DNA of 64,000 nucleotides. It comes from an uncultured Prevotellaceae bacterium. GTDB lineage: Bacteria; Bacteroidota; Bacteroidia; Bacteroidales; Bacteroidaceae. Below are positions 1 to 10,497 of this stretch, in pieces. The notes under the pieces are model-generated. The model saw nothing but the letters and a program-made list of their open reading frames with translations, did not search any database and was not told where the DNA came from. A program made the translations under genes and the position numbers. Where the stretch lies: contig CAMVOK010000003.1 of assembly GCA_947169115.1 (NCBI GenBank), positions 1-64,000 on the forward strand. Reading direction: 5' to 3'. Position 1 is the first letter of the stretch; every line of letters begins with the position of its first letter.

Positions 1-15
1 CGCCGTTTTTCAAAG

Positions 16-50
16 AAGCCCCTGTGAGCTGATGCCCGCAGGGGCTTTTT
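16..50 (+). terminator. Intrinsic terminator of a gene to the left
   Basis: A nine-base perfect stem (AAGCCCCTG at 16-24 with CAGGGGCTT at 39-47) closes a 14-base loop and runs into five Ts. It ends transcription of a gene that lies outside the window to the left. Confidence 0.75.
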
Positions 51-101
51 CGTGTCTCTTTAGCTAAGTTACTTCGTCTCGACATAAAAAAACACTTCTT
101 G

Positions 102-133
102 TTTGCCTACCTCGTGAAAAATTTGTACCTTTG
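102..133 (+). promoter_or_regulatory. Bacteroidetes-type promoter of tig
   Basis: The -33 element TTTG (102-105) and the -7 element TACCTTTG (126-133) are 20 bases apart, the Bacteroidetes housekeeping spacing. Transcription should start near 140. This places the ATG at 131 upstream of the RNA start and decides for the ATG at 185. Confidence 0.75.
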
Positions 134-184
134 CGCCGCCTTATGGGCACTTTTCGTGAATTAATACAAAATATTATAGAGAAT

Positions 185-1543
185 ATGAATACATCTTTTG
201 AGAAGGTCGATGCTCTGAACGGCCTTATTACCATGCAAATTGAGAAGGCAGATTATGCCGAGAACGTAGAGAAGGAACTGAAGAATTTCCGTAAGAAAGC
301 AAATATGCCTGGCTTCCGTCCAGGACAGGTACCCATGGGCTTGTTAAAGAAGCGTTTCGGCACTGAGGTGAAGGCCGAGGCTGTGGATAAGTTGATTCGT
401 GAGAAACTATACGGATACATTCGTGACGAGAAGTTGAACGTATTGGGCGAACCTCTGCCTAACGAGGAGAAAACTCCGAAGACGGACTTCGAGTTGCAGG
501 ATGACTTTACGTTCGTGTTCGATGTTGCTCTGGCTCCCGAGCTTGATGCTAAGTTGACGAAGAAGGACAAGGTTGACTACTACACAATCTCTGTTAGTGA
601 TGAGATGGTTGACCAGCAGGTTCAGTCGTATGCTAGCCGTAACGGTCAGTATGTGAAGGTGGAGAAATATGAGCCCAAGGACATGGTGAAGGGTTTGTTG
701 GCAGAACTTGATGCCGATGGAAATCCGAAGGATGGTGGCGTGCAGGTGGAAGGTGCCGTAATGCTGCCCGACTACATGAAGAACGATGATGAAAAGGCAA
801 AGTTTGCCGATGCAAAGGTGAACGACGTTCTCGTGTTCAATCCTTCGAAGGCTTACAACGACAATGAAACAGAGCTGGCTTCGCTGCTTCGCCTGAAGAA
901 GGAGGAAGTGGTAGACATGAAGGGTGACTTTAGCTTCCAGGTGGAAGAGATTACCCGTTATCAGCCTGCTCCCGTTGACCAGAACCTGTTTGACCACATC
1001 TTTGGGGAGGGCAAGGTGAAGAACGAAGAGGAGTTCCGTGCCCGCATCAAAGAGCAGCTGGCTGCCCAGTTTGAGAGAGACGGGGAGTTCAAGTTTATGC
1101 TCGACTTGCGTAAGTACCTGATGGGGCGTGTGGGTAAACTGGAGTATCCTGAACAGATGCTGAAGCGTATCATGCGCCTGAACAATCCCGACAAGGACGA
1201 GAAGTTTGTGGACGACAACTTCGAGAAGAGTCTGGAGGAACTGACATGGCAACTCATTAAGGAACAGTTGACAGAGCAGTTTGAGGTGAAACTGACACAG
1301 GAGGATGTTCTGGAGGCTGCCAAGACGGTTACGAAGATGCAGTTTGCCCAGTACGGCATGATGGAAGTTCCCGAGGAACTGCTTAACAACTATGCTCAGG
1401 AGATGCTGAAGAAGAAGGAGCAGACGGAGGGTCTCGTTACCCGTGCCATTGAGCAGAAGATTGCCGCCAAGGCTAAGGAAACGGTGACTCTGAAAGAGAA
1501 GACCGTCAGCCTCGACGAGTTCAATAATATGTTTAAGGATTAA
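185..1543 (+). CDS. tig: Trigger factor (ribosome-associated chaperone)
   Basis: Cytosolic chaperone that binds the ribosome exit tunnel and shields nascent chains. The product is 452 residues with the ribosome-binding signature GFRPGQVP at about residues 43-50, the same place as in E. coli. The middle peptidyl-prolyl isomerase region is poorly conserved, as is usual in Bacteroidetes, and the C-terminal half is the helical chaperone cradle. An ATG 54 bases further up (131) overlaps the promoter, so the start at 185 is chosen; the product then begins MNTSFEKVDALNG, which fits the family start. The gene lies directly before clpP and clpX, the usual tig-clpP-clpX order. A heptad array fills the gap to clpP. 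Confidence 0.96.
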   Translation: MNTSFEKVDALNGLITMQIEKADYAENVEKELKNFRKKANMPGFRPGQVPMGLLKKRFGTEVKAEAVDKLIREKLYGYIRDEKLNVLGEPLPNEEKTPKTDFELQDDFTFVFDVALAPELDAKLTKKDKVDYYTISVSDEMVDQQVQSYASRNGQYVKVEKYEPKDMVKGLLAELDADGNPKDGGVQVEGAVMLPDYMKNDDEKAKFADAKVNDVLVFNPSKAYNDNETELASLLRLKKEEVVDMKGDFSFQVEEITRYQPAPVDQNLFDHIFGEGKVKNEEEFRARIKEQLAAQFERDGEFKFMLDLRKYLMGRVGKLEYPEQMLKRIMRLNNPDKDEKFVDDNFEKSLEELTWQLIKEQLTEQFEVKLTQEDVLEAAKTVTKMQFAQYGMMEVPEELLNNYAQEMLKKKEQTEGLVTRAIEQKIAAKAKETVTLKEKTVSLDEFNNMFKD

Positions 1544-1546
1544 TTT

Positions 1547-1660
1547 GTGAGAAGTGAAAAGTGAGAAGTGAGAAGAGAAATGTATTAGACTGGATGAGTC
1601 ACAAAAAACAAACGTATCCTCTTCTCACCTCTCACTTTTCACTTCTCACTTCTCACTTCT
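1547..1660. repeat. Inverted pair of heptad arrays between tig and clpP
   Basis: The left arm (1547-1574) is four units of GTGAGAA or GTGAAAA. The right arm (1622-1660) is five and a half units of the reverse complement type, TTCTCAC with variants CTCTCAC and TTTTCAC. A 47-base spacer separates them. The array begins three bases after the tig stop and ends three bases before the clpP ATG. A transcript could fold into a long hairpin. Confidence 0.85.
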
Positions 1661-1663
1661 ATT

Positions 1664-2329
1664 ATGACAGATTTTAAAAAATACGCAACCAAGCATTTGG
1701 GACTGAACAGCATGGTGGTGGACGATGTCATCAGTATGCAGAACCAGTACCTGAATCCTTATATCCTGGAGGAGCGTCAGCTCAATGTGACCCAGATGGA
1801 CGTGTTCTCGCGTCTGATGATGGACCGCATCATCTTCCTCGGTACGCAAATCGACGATTATACGGCCAACACCTTACAGGCGCAATTGCTGTATCTCGAC
1901 TCTGTAGATGCAGGTAAGGATATAAGCATCTACATCAACTCCCCCGGTGGCAGTGTACATGCCGGACTGGGCATTTACGACACGATGCAGTTCATCAAGA
2001 GTGATGTGGCAACCATCTGTACGGGAATGGCTGCCTCCATGGCTGCAGTCTTGCTCGTGGCCGGCAAGGAGGGTAAGCGCAGTGCATTAACCCACAGTCG
2101 TGTGATGATACATCAGCCGATGGGTGGTGCGCAGGGTCAGGCCAGCGATATCGAAATTACGGCTCGTGAGATTCAGAAACTGAAGCAGGAATTGTACACC
2201 ATTATTGCCAACCATAGCCACCAGTCGTATGACAAAGTTTGGGCCGACAGTGACCGTGACTACTGGATGACGGCAGAGGAGGCACGCGAGTATGGTATGA
2301 TAGACCAGGTGCTGGTGAATAAGCAGTAA
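1664..2329 (+). CDS. clpP: ATP-dependent Clp protease proteolytic subunit
   Basis: Serine protease subunit that forms two stacked heptameric rings and degrades proteins fed by ClpX. The 221-residue product has the catalytic serine in GMAAS (Ser125), the histidine in MIHQP (His150) and an acidic residue near Asp195. The stretch INSPGGSV lines the oxyanion region. Length and motifs fit the family fully. The stop lies four bases before the clpX start, so the two are co-transcribed. Two residues before INSPGGS the ring interface sequence is ordinary; nothing suggests a second, inactive paralogue. Confidence 0.97.
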   Translation: MTDFKKYATKHLGLNSMVVDDVISMQNQYLNPYILEERQLNVTQMDVFSRLMMDRIIFLGTQIDDYTANTLQAQLLYLDSVDAGKDISIYINSPGGSVHAGLGIYDTMQFIKSDVATICTGMAASMAAVLLVAGKEGKRSALTHSRVMIHQPMGGAQGQASDIEITAREIQKLKQELYTIIANHSHQSYDKVWADSDRDYWMTAEEAREYGMIDQVLVNKQ

Positions 2330-2333
2330 GCAG

Positions 2334-3581
2334 ATGGCAAAGAAAGTTTGTTCGTTTTGCGGACGTTCGGAGCGTGAAGTGCCTTTGTTGATTACGGGTG
2401 TTTCGGGTTTCATTTGCAACGATTGTGCTGAAGCTGCTTATCAGATTGTTCAGGAGAATCTGAAAAGCAATTCTGCTTCGCGGAAGAAGGCGGACTTCGA
2501 CTTGTCGATGGACGAACTTCCCAAGCCTGTGGAAATAAAGGAGTTTCTGGATCAGTATGTCATAGGGCAAGACGATGCCAAGCGTTATCTGGCTGTCAGT
2601 GTGTATAATCACTACAAACGTCTGCAGCAGGATAAGGGTGATGATGGGGTGGAGATTGAGAAGTCGAACATCATCATGGTAGGTGCCACAGGAACGGGTA
2701 AAACCCTTCTTGCCCGAACCATTGCCCGTATGCTGAAAGTTCCCTTTACCATTGTGGATGCTACGGTGCTTACCGAGGCAGGTTATGTGGGTGAGGATGT
2801 GGAGAGCATACTGAGTCGCTTGTTACAGGTGGCTGATGGTGATGTAAAAGCTGCCGAGCGCGGTATTGTCTTCATCGACGAGATAGATAAGATAGCCCGT
2901 AAGATGGATAACCCCAGTATTACTCGCGATGTGAGTGGTGAGGGGGTGCAGCAGGGATTGCTGAAACTTTTGGAAGGCAGTATTGTGAATGTGCCTCCCA
3001 AGGGTGGGCGTAAGCATCCCGACCAGGCATATATCCAGGTGAATACCCAAAATATCCTGTTTATCTGTGGAGGTGCATTCGATGGCATAGAGAAACGGAT
3101 AGCCCAGCGTTTGAATACCCATGTGGTGGGTTTTAACTCCGTGCAGCATACGCGTAACATCGATAAGGAAAACCTGATGAAGTATATCCAGCCGCAGGAC
3201 TTAAAGTCGTTTGGCTTGATACCAGAGATTATCGGTCGTCTGCCTGTATTGACGTACTTGAATCCCCTTGACCGGGAGGCTTTGCAACGCATACTTCTCG
3301 AGCCCAAGAACTCGCTGGTAAAGCAGCAGGTGAAGTTGTTCGCCATGGATGGTATCACGCTGGAGTTTACGCCGGAGGTACTTGACTACATTGTGGACAA
3401 GGCTTTAGAGTACAAACTGGGTGCACGTGGTTTGCGCTCCATTATGGAGACGCTGATGACCCAGTTGCAGTACGAGGCACCCTCGTCGAAAAAGAAGGGG
3501 GAGAAACTCGTAATCACCAAGGAGTATGCTCAAAGTCAGCTTGAGAACTCTGTTCTACAAGAGGGTATGGAAGGCTCCTGA
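2334..3581 (+). CDS. clpX: ClpX unfoldase, ATP-binding subunit of Clp protease
   Basis: AAA+ hexamer that recognises, unfolds and threads substrates into ClpP. The 415-residue product has the N-terminal zinc finger (Cys6, Cys9, Cys28, Cys31), Walker A GATGTGKT at 117-124, the pore loop GYVGED at about 150-155, and Walker B with DEID near 182-185. The Walker A glycine loop reads GATG where E. coli has GPTG. The start is four bases after clpP. A strong terminator follows at 3616-3648. Confidence 0.97.
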   Translation: MAKKVCSFCGRSEREVPLLITGVSGFICNDCAEAAYQIVQENLKSNSASRKKADFDLSMDELPKPVEIKEFLDQYVIGQDDAKRYLAVSVYNHYKRLQQDKGDDGVEIEKSNIIMVGATGTGKTLLARTIARMLKVPFTIVDATVLTEAGYVGEDVESILSRLLQVADGDVKAAERGIVFIDEIDKIARKMDNPSITRDVSGEGVQQGLLKLLEGSIVNVPPKGGRKHPDQAYIQVNTQNILFICGGAFDGIEKRIAQRLNTHVVGFNSVQHTRNIDKENLMKYIQPQDLKSFGLIPEIIGRLPVLTYLNPLDREALQRILLEPKNSLVKQQVKLFAMDGITLEFTPEVLDYIVDKALEYKLGARGLRSIMETLMTQLQYEAPSSKKKGEKLVITKEYAQSQLENSVLQEGMEGS

Positions 3582-3615
3582 AATACATTTTAACATTAAA
3601 TAACATTAGATAATG

Positions 3616-3648
3616 GCTCCAAAGTTTGTTTCTTTGGGGCTTTTTTTT
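3616..3648 (+). terminator. Intrinsic terminator after clpX
   Basis: A nine-pair stem (3616-3624 with 3632-3640, one G-T pair) closes a seven-base loop and is followed by eight Ts. The loop holds the -33 element of the recQ promoter, so the terminator and next promoter share bases. Confidence 0.85.
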
Positions 3649-3657
3649 ATAACTTTG
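3625..3657 (+). promoter_or_regulatory. Promoter of recQ
   Basis: TTTG at 3625-3628 and TAACTTTG at 3650-3657, 21 bases apart. The -33 element lies in the clpX terminator loop and the spacer includes its T-run. Confidence 0.7.
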
Positions 3658-3685
3658 TAAGGACGTTAAGCCAAAAAGTACGAAA

Positions 3686-5857
3686 TTGATAGACTTCAAC
3701 CTCAGTGAAAAGTTAAAAAAGTACTTCGGTTTCGACACCTTCAAGGGCGATCAGGAGGCTATCATCCGCAATGTTCTTGCGGGAAAAAATACGTTTGTGC
3801 TAATGCCTACGGGTGGTGGGAAAAGCCTTTGCTACCAACTTCCGGCCCTGCTGATGGAGGGAACTGCCATCGTTATTTCTCCCCTTATTGCCTTGATGAA
3901 GAACCAGGTGGATGCCATCCGCATGGTGAGTGAGGATGATGGAATCGCCCATTTCATAAACTCTTCGTTGACGAGGGCGGAGGTAGAACGTGCGAAGGAT
4001 GATATCCGTAGTGGACGAACCAAGTTGCTGTATGTGGCTCCCGAGAGCCTGACCAAGGAGGATAATATCGATTTCCTGCGTACGGTGAAGATTTCGTTCT
4101 ATGCGGTTGACGAGGCGCATTGTATTTCAGAGTGGGGGCATGACTTCCGTCCGGAATATCGTAAGATTCGCCCCATTGTGCAGAATATAGGGGTGGCTCC
4201 CATTATTGCCTTGACGGCCACGGCCACGGACAAGGTGAAGGGGGACATCATGAAGAATCTGGGGATACAGGGTGCGGTGGAGTTCAAGAGCTCGTTTAAC
4301 CGTCCCAATCTGTATTACGGCATCCGGGCCAAGACGGCTGATGTGGACAAGGATATTGTGCGCTTCATCCGTCAGCATTCGGGCAAGAGTGGCATCATCT
4401 ATTGCCTGTCGCGCAAGAAGGTGGAGGACTTGGCAGAGTTCCTGCAAGTGAACAAGATTAACGCCAAACCCTATCATGCCGGCATGGATGCCCAGCAGCG
4501 TAGCGAGACACAGGACGACTTCATTATGGAGCGCATTGACGTCATTGTGGCTACCATTGCTTTTGGTATGGGTATCGATAAGCCTGATGTACGCTATGTT
4601 ATCCACTACGACATACCCAAGAGCCTGGAGGGCTATTATCAGGAGACGGGGCGTGCCGGTAGAGACGGTGGCGAGGGACAGTGCATCACGTTCTATGCAA
4701 GGAAAGACTTGCAGAAACTGGAGAAGTTCATGGAGGGGAAACCCCTGAACGAACAGGACATAGGCAGGCAACTCTTGCAGGAGACGGCGGCGTATGCTGA
4801 GAGCAGTGTGTGCAGGAGGAAGATGTTGCTCCACTACTTCGGAGAGACTTATACTGAGGAGAATTGTGGAAACTGCGACAACTGTCTGCATCCGCATGAA
4901 CGGGTGGAGGCGAGCGAGCAGTTGGTGAAGGCGCTGAAGGTGGTGCGCGACGTGAAGGAGAATTTCAAGATTCCTCATCTTATCGATGTTCTTGTGGGGC
5001 GTTCTACTGAGGAGGTGTTGGCTCATAAGCACAATCAACTGGCTTCCTTCGGCATCGGCGACGACACACCGCCGCGTTTCTGGAATGCCGTCATCCGTCA
5101 GGGATTGTTGGCAGGTTATCTTCGGAAGGAAGTGGAGAACTATGGTCTGATAAAACTGACGAATCCCGGATGGATGTTCATGCGTTCGCCCCAGCCTTTC
5201 TACGTTATAGAGGACCACGACTTTACGGATGCCGACTACGAGGTGGCTACGACTTCTGCGCTGGATGAGACGTTGTTGGCTATGCTCAAGGATTTGCGCC
5301 GTAGCATAGCCCGTCGCATGAACAAGGCACCCTATCTCATTTTCCAGGACCAGACGCTTGAGGACATGGCCACGATGTACCCTGTCACAACGGAGGAACT
5401 GCTGAACATACAGGGTGTGAGCGAGGGCAAGGCAAAGCGTTTCGGCAAGGAGTTCTGCGAGTTGATTGCCCGTCACTGCGAGGAGAACGAGATAGAGCGG
5501 CCCGACAATCTGCGTGTGCGCTCTTCGGCCAAGGCAGGCGGCTCGAAGCAGAAGGTGATGATTATCCAGAAGATTGACCTGAAGGTGAATCTGGAGGACA
5601 TTGCCACGGCCTGCAACATTACGTTCGAGGAATTGCTTGACGAGATTGAGAGTCTTGTATATAGCGGTCTGAAGCTGAACATCGACTACTACATCGACGA
5701 GGTGATGGACGAGGACCACGTGGACGACATCTACGACTACTTTGAGGAGGCCGAGACCGACGACCTGGACGAGGCTCTGGACGAATTGGGCGGCGACTAT
5801 ACGGAGGAGGAGATACGTCTGGTTCGCATCAAGTTCTACTCAGAGATGGCGAACTGA
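3686..5857 (+). CDS. recQ: ATP-dependent DNA helicase RecQ
   Basis: 3'-5' DNA helicase for recombination and fork repair. The 723-residue product has Walker A PTGGGKS (41-47), the DEAH box at 142-145 followed by CISEWGHDFRPEY (aromatic-rich loop), the helicase motif ETGRAGRDG, the RecQ zinc site (cysteines in CRRKM and CGNCDNC near 376-400), a winged-helix region and an HRDC domain around 530-605. An acidic C-terminal tail makes it about 110 residues longer than E. coli RecQ, which is normal for Bacteroidetes. The start is a TTG at 3686; no ATG or GTG lies in frame between the promoter and the Walker A motif, so TTG is the best choice. Confidence 0.95.
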   Translation: MIDFNLSEKLKKYFGFDTFKGDQEAIIRNVLAGKNTFVLMPTGGGKSLCYQLPALLMEGTAIVISPLIALMKNQVDAIRMVSEDDGIAHFINSSLTRAEVERAKDDIRSGRTKLLYVAPESLTKEDNIDFLRTVKISFYAVDEAHCISEWGHDFRPEYRKIRPIVQNIGVAPIIALTATATDKVKGDIMKNLGIQGAVEFKSSFNRPNLYYGIRAKTADVDKDIVRFIRQHSGKSGIIYCLSRKKVEDLAEFLQVNKINAKPYHAGMDAQQRSETQDDFIMERIDVIVATIAFGMGIDKPDVRYVIHYDIPKSLEGYYQETGRAGRDGGEGQCITFYARKDLQKLEKFMEGKPLNEQDIGRQLLQETAAYAESSVCRRKMLLHYFGETYTEENCGNCDNCLHPHERVEASEQLVKALKVVRDVKENFKIPHLIDVLVGRSTEEVLAHKHNQLASFGIGDDTPPRFWNAVIRQGLLAGYLRKEVENYGLIKLTNPGWMFMRSPQPFYVIEDHDFTDADYEVATTSALDETLLAMLKDLRRSIARRMNKAPYLIFQDQTLEDMATMYPVTTEELLNIQGVSEGKAKRFGKEFCELIARHCEENEIERPDNLRVRSSAKAGGSKQKVMIIQKIDLKVNLEDIATACNITFEELLDEIESLVYSGLKLNIDYYIDEVMDEDHVDDIYDYFEEAETDDLDEALDELGGDYTEEEIRLVRIKFYSEMAN

Positions 5858-6028
5858 GGAACATCGTGGAATGGTGGTTACCACCAGTTCCCCAAAATCT
5901 TGCCCATGACTTTTTGTGGTGCTCGGGAGGGGCCGCCCGGAGCGTGGAGAAAATGGAAGCCGTCGGTGTTTTCCCGAGTGCGAATTATGGTTAAAGAAGT
6001 ATAATCCGTGGCGAAAGTGACGGCATGG

Positions 6029-6060
6029 TTTGTACACGTCGAAAATTTTTCTTAACTTCG
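6029..6060 (+). promoter_or_regulatory. Promoter of guaB
   Basis: TTTG at 6029-6032 and TAACTTCG (one mismatch to TAnnTTTG) at 6053-6060, 20 bases apart. The leader of about 95 bases contains a heptad array. Between the recQ stop and this promoter only a short palindrome (TGGTGGTTACCACCA near 5873) is visible; no purine riboswitch could be recognised. Confidence 0.65.
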
Positions 6061-6090
6061 CGCCCAAATAATAACCGCTATCGTAATTCA

Positions 6091-7640
<1,550 letters not shown>

Positions 7641-7641
<1 letters not shown>

Positions 7642-7668
7642 TTGATAATTGACAATTGATAATTGACA
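7641..7668. repeat. Heptad array between guaB and the PpiC-like gene
   Basis: Four alternating units ATTGATA and ATTGACA start on the last base of the guaB stop and end five bases before the next ATG, filling almost the whole 32-base gap. Confidence 0.85.
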
Positions 7669-7673
7669 ATGAG

Positions 7674-9098
7674 ATGAAACGCATAGCATTATTCTGCATT
7701 CTACATTTTGCATTCTACATCGCACTGCAAGCGCAAGACGACCCCATCATCATGCGCATTGCCGGACAGCCCGTCACAAGAAGCGAGTTTGAATACAACT
7801 ACAACAAGAACAACACAGAGAACGTAATCGACCGCAAAGACCTGGAGGAATACGTGCAGCTCTTCATTAACTACAAGCTGAAGGTGAAGGCCGCCGAGGA
7901 TGCCCGCATGGACACGGCACAGTCGTATAGGGACGAGTTCCGAACCTATCGCGACCAGCAAATCCGTCCCCTGCTCGTTCCCGAAGGAGCCGAGGAACGC
8001 GAAGTGCGTGCCTACTACGACGGCATGCTGCAGCAACTCGGAGGTCGCGACCTGCGACTGCCAGCCCACATCTTCCTGCGTGTGCCCCAGAAGAGCACAG
8101 CCGAGGAACAGGCCGTGAAGAAAACCCGCATCGACAGCATCTATCAGGCTCTGCTCGGCGGAGCTGACTTTGCCTCGCTGGCCAAGTCGTGCAGCGAAGA
8201 CCCCCAGTCGGCCATGCGTGGCGGAGAACTCACCTGGTTCGGCCCCGGGCAGCTGGTAAAGGAATTCGAAGACGTGATGTATGCCCTGAAGAAGGGCGAG
8301 ATGTCGGCTCCCTTCCTCTCCCCTGTGGGCTACCACATCGTAGTTCTGAAGGACACCAAGCAACTGGAGCCCTACGATACGCTGGCCCCCCAGATTCGTC
8401 GCTATCTCGAATCCCGCGGTCTGGCCGACAAACTGGCACAACAGGCTACGGACAGTCTGGCCAAACTGCGCGGACTGACTACCGAACAACTCCTCGATGC
8501 CGAGACGGAACGCCTCTGTGCTCAGGACATGGAACTGAAGTATCTCGTTCAGGAATACCACGACGGACTCTTGCTCTACGAAATCAGTAAGACCCGGATT
8601 TGGGACCCTGCTGCAGCTGATACCCTGGCTCTGCAGAACTACTTCAACCTGAACAAGAAGAAGTATGCCTGGGACACGCCTCACTTCTACGGTATGCCCT
8701 ACTTTACACGTGAGAAGGCCGACGTAAAGGCCGTGAAGAAATTGCTCAAGAAAGTGGACGAAAGCCGTTGGACGCAGACTGTGAGGGATGCCTTCAACAA
8801 GGACAGCGTGACCGTGCGCATGGAGCAGCCCCGCCTCTTCGCCATCGGTGAGAGTGCCGTGGTGGACTCTTTGGTCTTCAAGCAGAAAACAGGAAAGCAA
8901 CGTGTGAGGAAGGACTTCCCCAACACCGCAGTGGTGGGCCGCAAACTGAAGACCGGCCCACAGAAGTGGACCGACGTGGGAACTCAGGTGGTTTCGGACT
9001 ATCAGAACGAATGCGACCAGAAGTTTGTGGAGGAACTGCGCCGCCGTTATCCCGTGATTGTTTATCAGGATGTTCTGAGCACTGTAAATCAGCATTGA
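7674..9098 (+). CDS. PpiC-type peptidyl-prolyl isomerase (SurA-like foldase)
   Basis: Predicted periplasmic chaperone or prolyl isomerase for outer-membrane proteins. The start at 7674 gives a signal peptide ending ALQA before QDDP; an earlier TTG at 7656 lies in the heptad array and is rejected. The parvulin domain covers about residues 130-230, with the family sequences GGELTWFGPGQLV, FEDVMYALKKGEMS and GYHIVVL. The C-terminal 240 residues are not recognisable beyond helical character. The core of the signal peptide is itself encoded by a heptad array (7693-7720). The gene is the first of two adjacent foldase genes and is followed by an OstA-like gene, so the group probably serves outer-membrane assembly. 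Confidence 0.88.
   Translation: MKRIALFCILHFAFYIALQAQDDPIIMRIAGQPVTRSEFEYNYNKNNTENVIDRKDLEEYVQLFINYKLKVKAAEDARMDTAQSYRDEFRTYRDQQIRPLLVPEGAEEREVRAYYDGMLQQLGGRDLRLPAHIFLRVPQKSTAEEQAVKKTRIDSIYQALLGGADFASLAKSCSEDPQSAMRGGELTWFGPGQLVKEFEDVMYALKKGEMSAPFLSPVGYHIVVLKDTKQLEPYDTLAPQIRRYLESRGLADKLAQQATDSLAKLRGLTTEQLLDAETERLCAQDMELKYLVQEYHDGLLLYEISKTRIWDPAAADTLALQNYFNLNKKKYAWDTPHFYGMPYFTREKADVKAVKKLLKKVDESRWTQTVRDAFNKDSVTVRMEQPRLFAIGESAVVDSLVFKQKTGKQRVRKDFPNTAVVGRKLKTGPQKWTDVGTQVVSDYQNECDQKFVEELRRRYPVIVYQDVLSTVNQH
7693..7720. repeat. Heptad array coding for a signal peptide core
   Basis: Four units (TCTGCAT, TCTACAT, TTTGCAT, TCTACAT) lie in frame and encode residues 7-16 of the PpiC-like protein, giving the hydrophobic part CILHFAFYI. 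The same unit type is intergenic at 26363-26390. Confidence 0.8.
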
Positions 9099-9123
9099 GA
9101 AATACGCTATTCAGATTAAAAGG

Positions 9124-10497
9124 ATGAAACGACCGGCATTAGTATTTTTATTCGCAGCCTTCACACTCCACTCACTGGCTCAGACGAACAGCAACGTCAT
9201 CGACGAAGTTGTATGGGTGGTGGGTGATGAGGCTATCCTGCGGAGCGATGTGGAAGGTCTCAGGCGCGACCCCTCATGGGGACAGATAAAGGGAAATCCC
9301 TATTGTGTCATCCCAGAGCGGCTGGCCGTTCAGAAACTCTTTCTCCACCAGGCTGCCATCGATAGCATCCAGGTTACGGACACACAGGTGAACTCCTATG
9401 TTGACGACCGCATCAACGACTGGGTGATGACGGCTGGCAGCAAGGAGAAACTTGAGGAATACATGGGGATGCCTATGCCCCAGATAAAGGAAGAACTCTT
9501 CGAACGCTACAAAAACGAGATGATGGTGAACCGCATGAGGGAGAAACTGACGGAGAACGTCAAGGTAACCCCTGCCGAGGTGCGCCGCTATTTCAAGGAC
9601 CTGCCCGAGGATTCTCTTCCCTTCATTCCCGCACAGGTGGAAGTGGAGATACTGGTTCAGCAACCCCATATCCCTGACGAAGAGATAAACCGCGTGAAGG
9701 AAGAACTGCGTGGGTATGCCGACCGCATCACGAACAGTGGCATGGCTTTCTCCACCATGGCCATCCTCTATAGCGAGGATAAGGAAAGCAAGAAGCAAGG
9801 CGGAGAAATCGGCTATGTGGGACGTGGCGAACTTGACCCGGCCTTCGCCAATGTGGCATTCTCCCTGACCGACCCCAAGAAGGTGTCGAAGGTTGTGGAG
9901 TCGGAATTCGGTTTCCATATCATACAGTTGGTGGACAAGCGCGGAGACAAGGCAAACTTCCGTCACATCCTGCGCAAACCCAATGTGGCACAGAAGGACA
10001 TAGATGCTGCTTTGGCCCGTCTGGACTCCATCTCCAGTGACATCAAGGCGGAGAAGTTCACTTTTGAAGACGGTGCCAGATACATCAGCGACGATAAGGA
10101 TACCCGAAATAATCATGGTTTGATAACCAACCAGAAACAGCGTCCAGAAGGCGGAATGATGCAGACCTCCAAATTCGAGATGAGCGAACTGGCCGACCTC
10201 TCTCCCGAACTGGCACGCGTCGTTGATACCCTGAAGGTAGGTGAGATATCGAAACCTTTCAAGATGACCAACAAACGTATGAAGACGGTTTGCGCCATTG
10301 CCAAACTGAAAAACCGCATCGACGCACACCGTGCAAGTATGTCGGAGGATTTCCAGGTCTTGAAGGGAATTGTTCTGGAAAAGAAGAAGGACGAACTGCT
10401 CAGGGCATGGATTCAGGAAAAACAAAAGTCCACGTATATCCGCATCAATGAAGAATGGTGCGACTGTGAGTTTGAATATCCCGGATGGGTGAAATGA
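9124..10497 (+). CDS. SurA-like periplasmic peptidyl-prolyl isomerase
   Basis: Predicted outer-membrane protein chaperone. The 457-residue product has a signal peptide ending HSLA before QTNSN, a SurA-type N-terminal region (VVGDEAILRSDVE), one clear parvulin domain at about 170-280 (GGEIGYVGRGELDP, FAFSL-like and FGFHIIQL motifs) and a second, degenerate parvulin unit to about 395. The arrangement of N-domain plus two parvulin domains matches SurA, though the C-terminal helix differs. The gene is 25 bases after the other foldase and overlaps the next start by four bases (ATGA), which indicates one operon. Confidence 0.9.
   Translation: MKRPALVFLFAAFTLHSLAQTNSNVIDEVVWVVGDEAILRSDVEGLRRDPSWGQIKGNPYCVIPERLAVQKLFLHQAAIDSIQVTDTQVNSYVDDRINDWVMTAGSKEKLEEYMGMPMPQIKEELFERYKNEMMVNRMREKLTENVKVTPAEVRRYFKDLPEDSLPFIPAQVEVEILVQQPHIPDEEINRVKEELRGYADRITNSGMAFSTMAILYSEDKESKKQGGEIGYVGRGELDPAFANVAFSLTDPKKVSKVVESEFGFHIIQLVDKRGDKANFRHILRKPNVAQKDIDAALARLDSISSDIKAEKFTFEDGARYISDDKDTRNNHGLITNQKQRPEGGMMQTSKFEMSELADLSPELARVVDTLKVGEISKPFKMTNKRMKTVCAIAKLKNRIDAHRASMSEDFQVLKGIVLEKKKDELLRAWIQEKQKSTYIRINEEWCDCEFEYPGWVK

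Noticed and set aside
4127-5719. A 530-codon open frame antisense to recQ
   Set aside because: It mirrors the recQ codons, encodes a low-complexity His/Leu/Val-rich product and has no promoter; recQ on the other strand is certain.
5858-6028. A riboswitch or small RNA between recQ and guaB
   Set aside because: Only one short palindrome is seen; no purine riboswitch core or terminator pair could be found.
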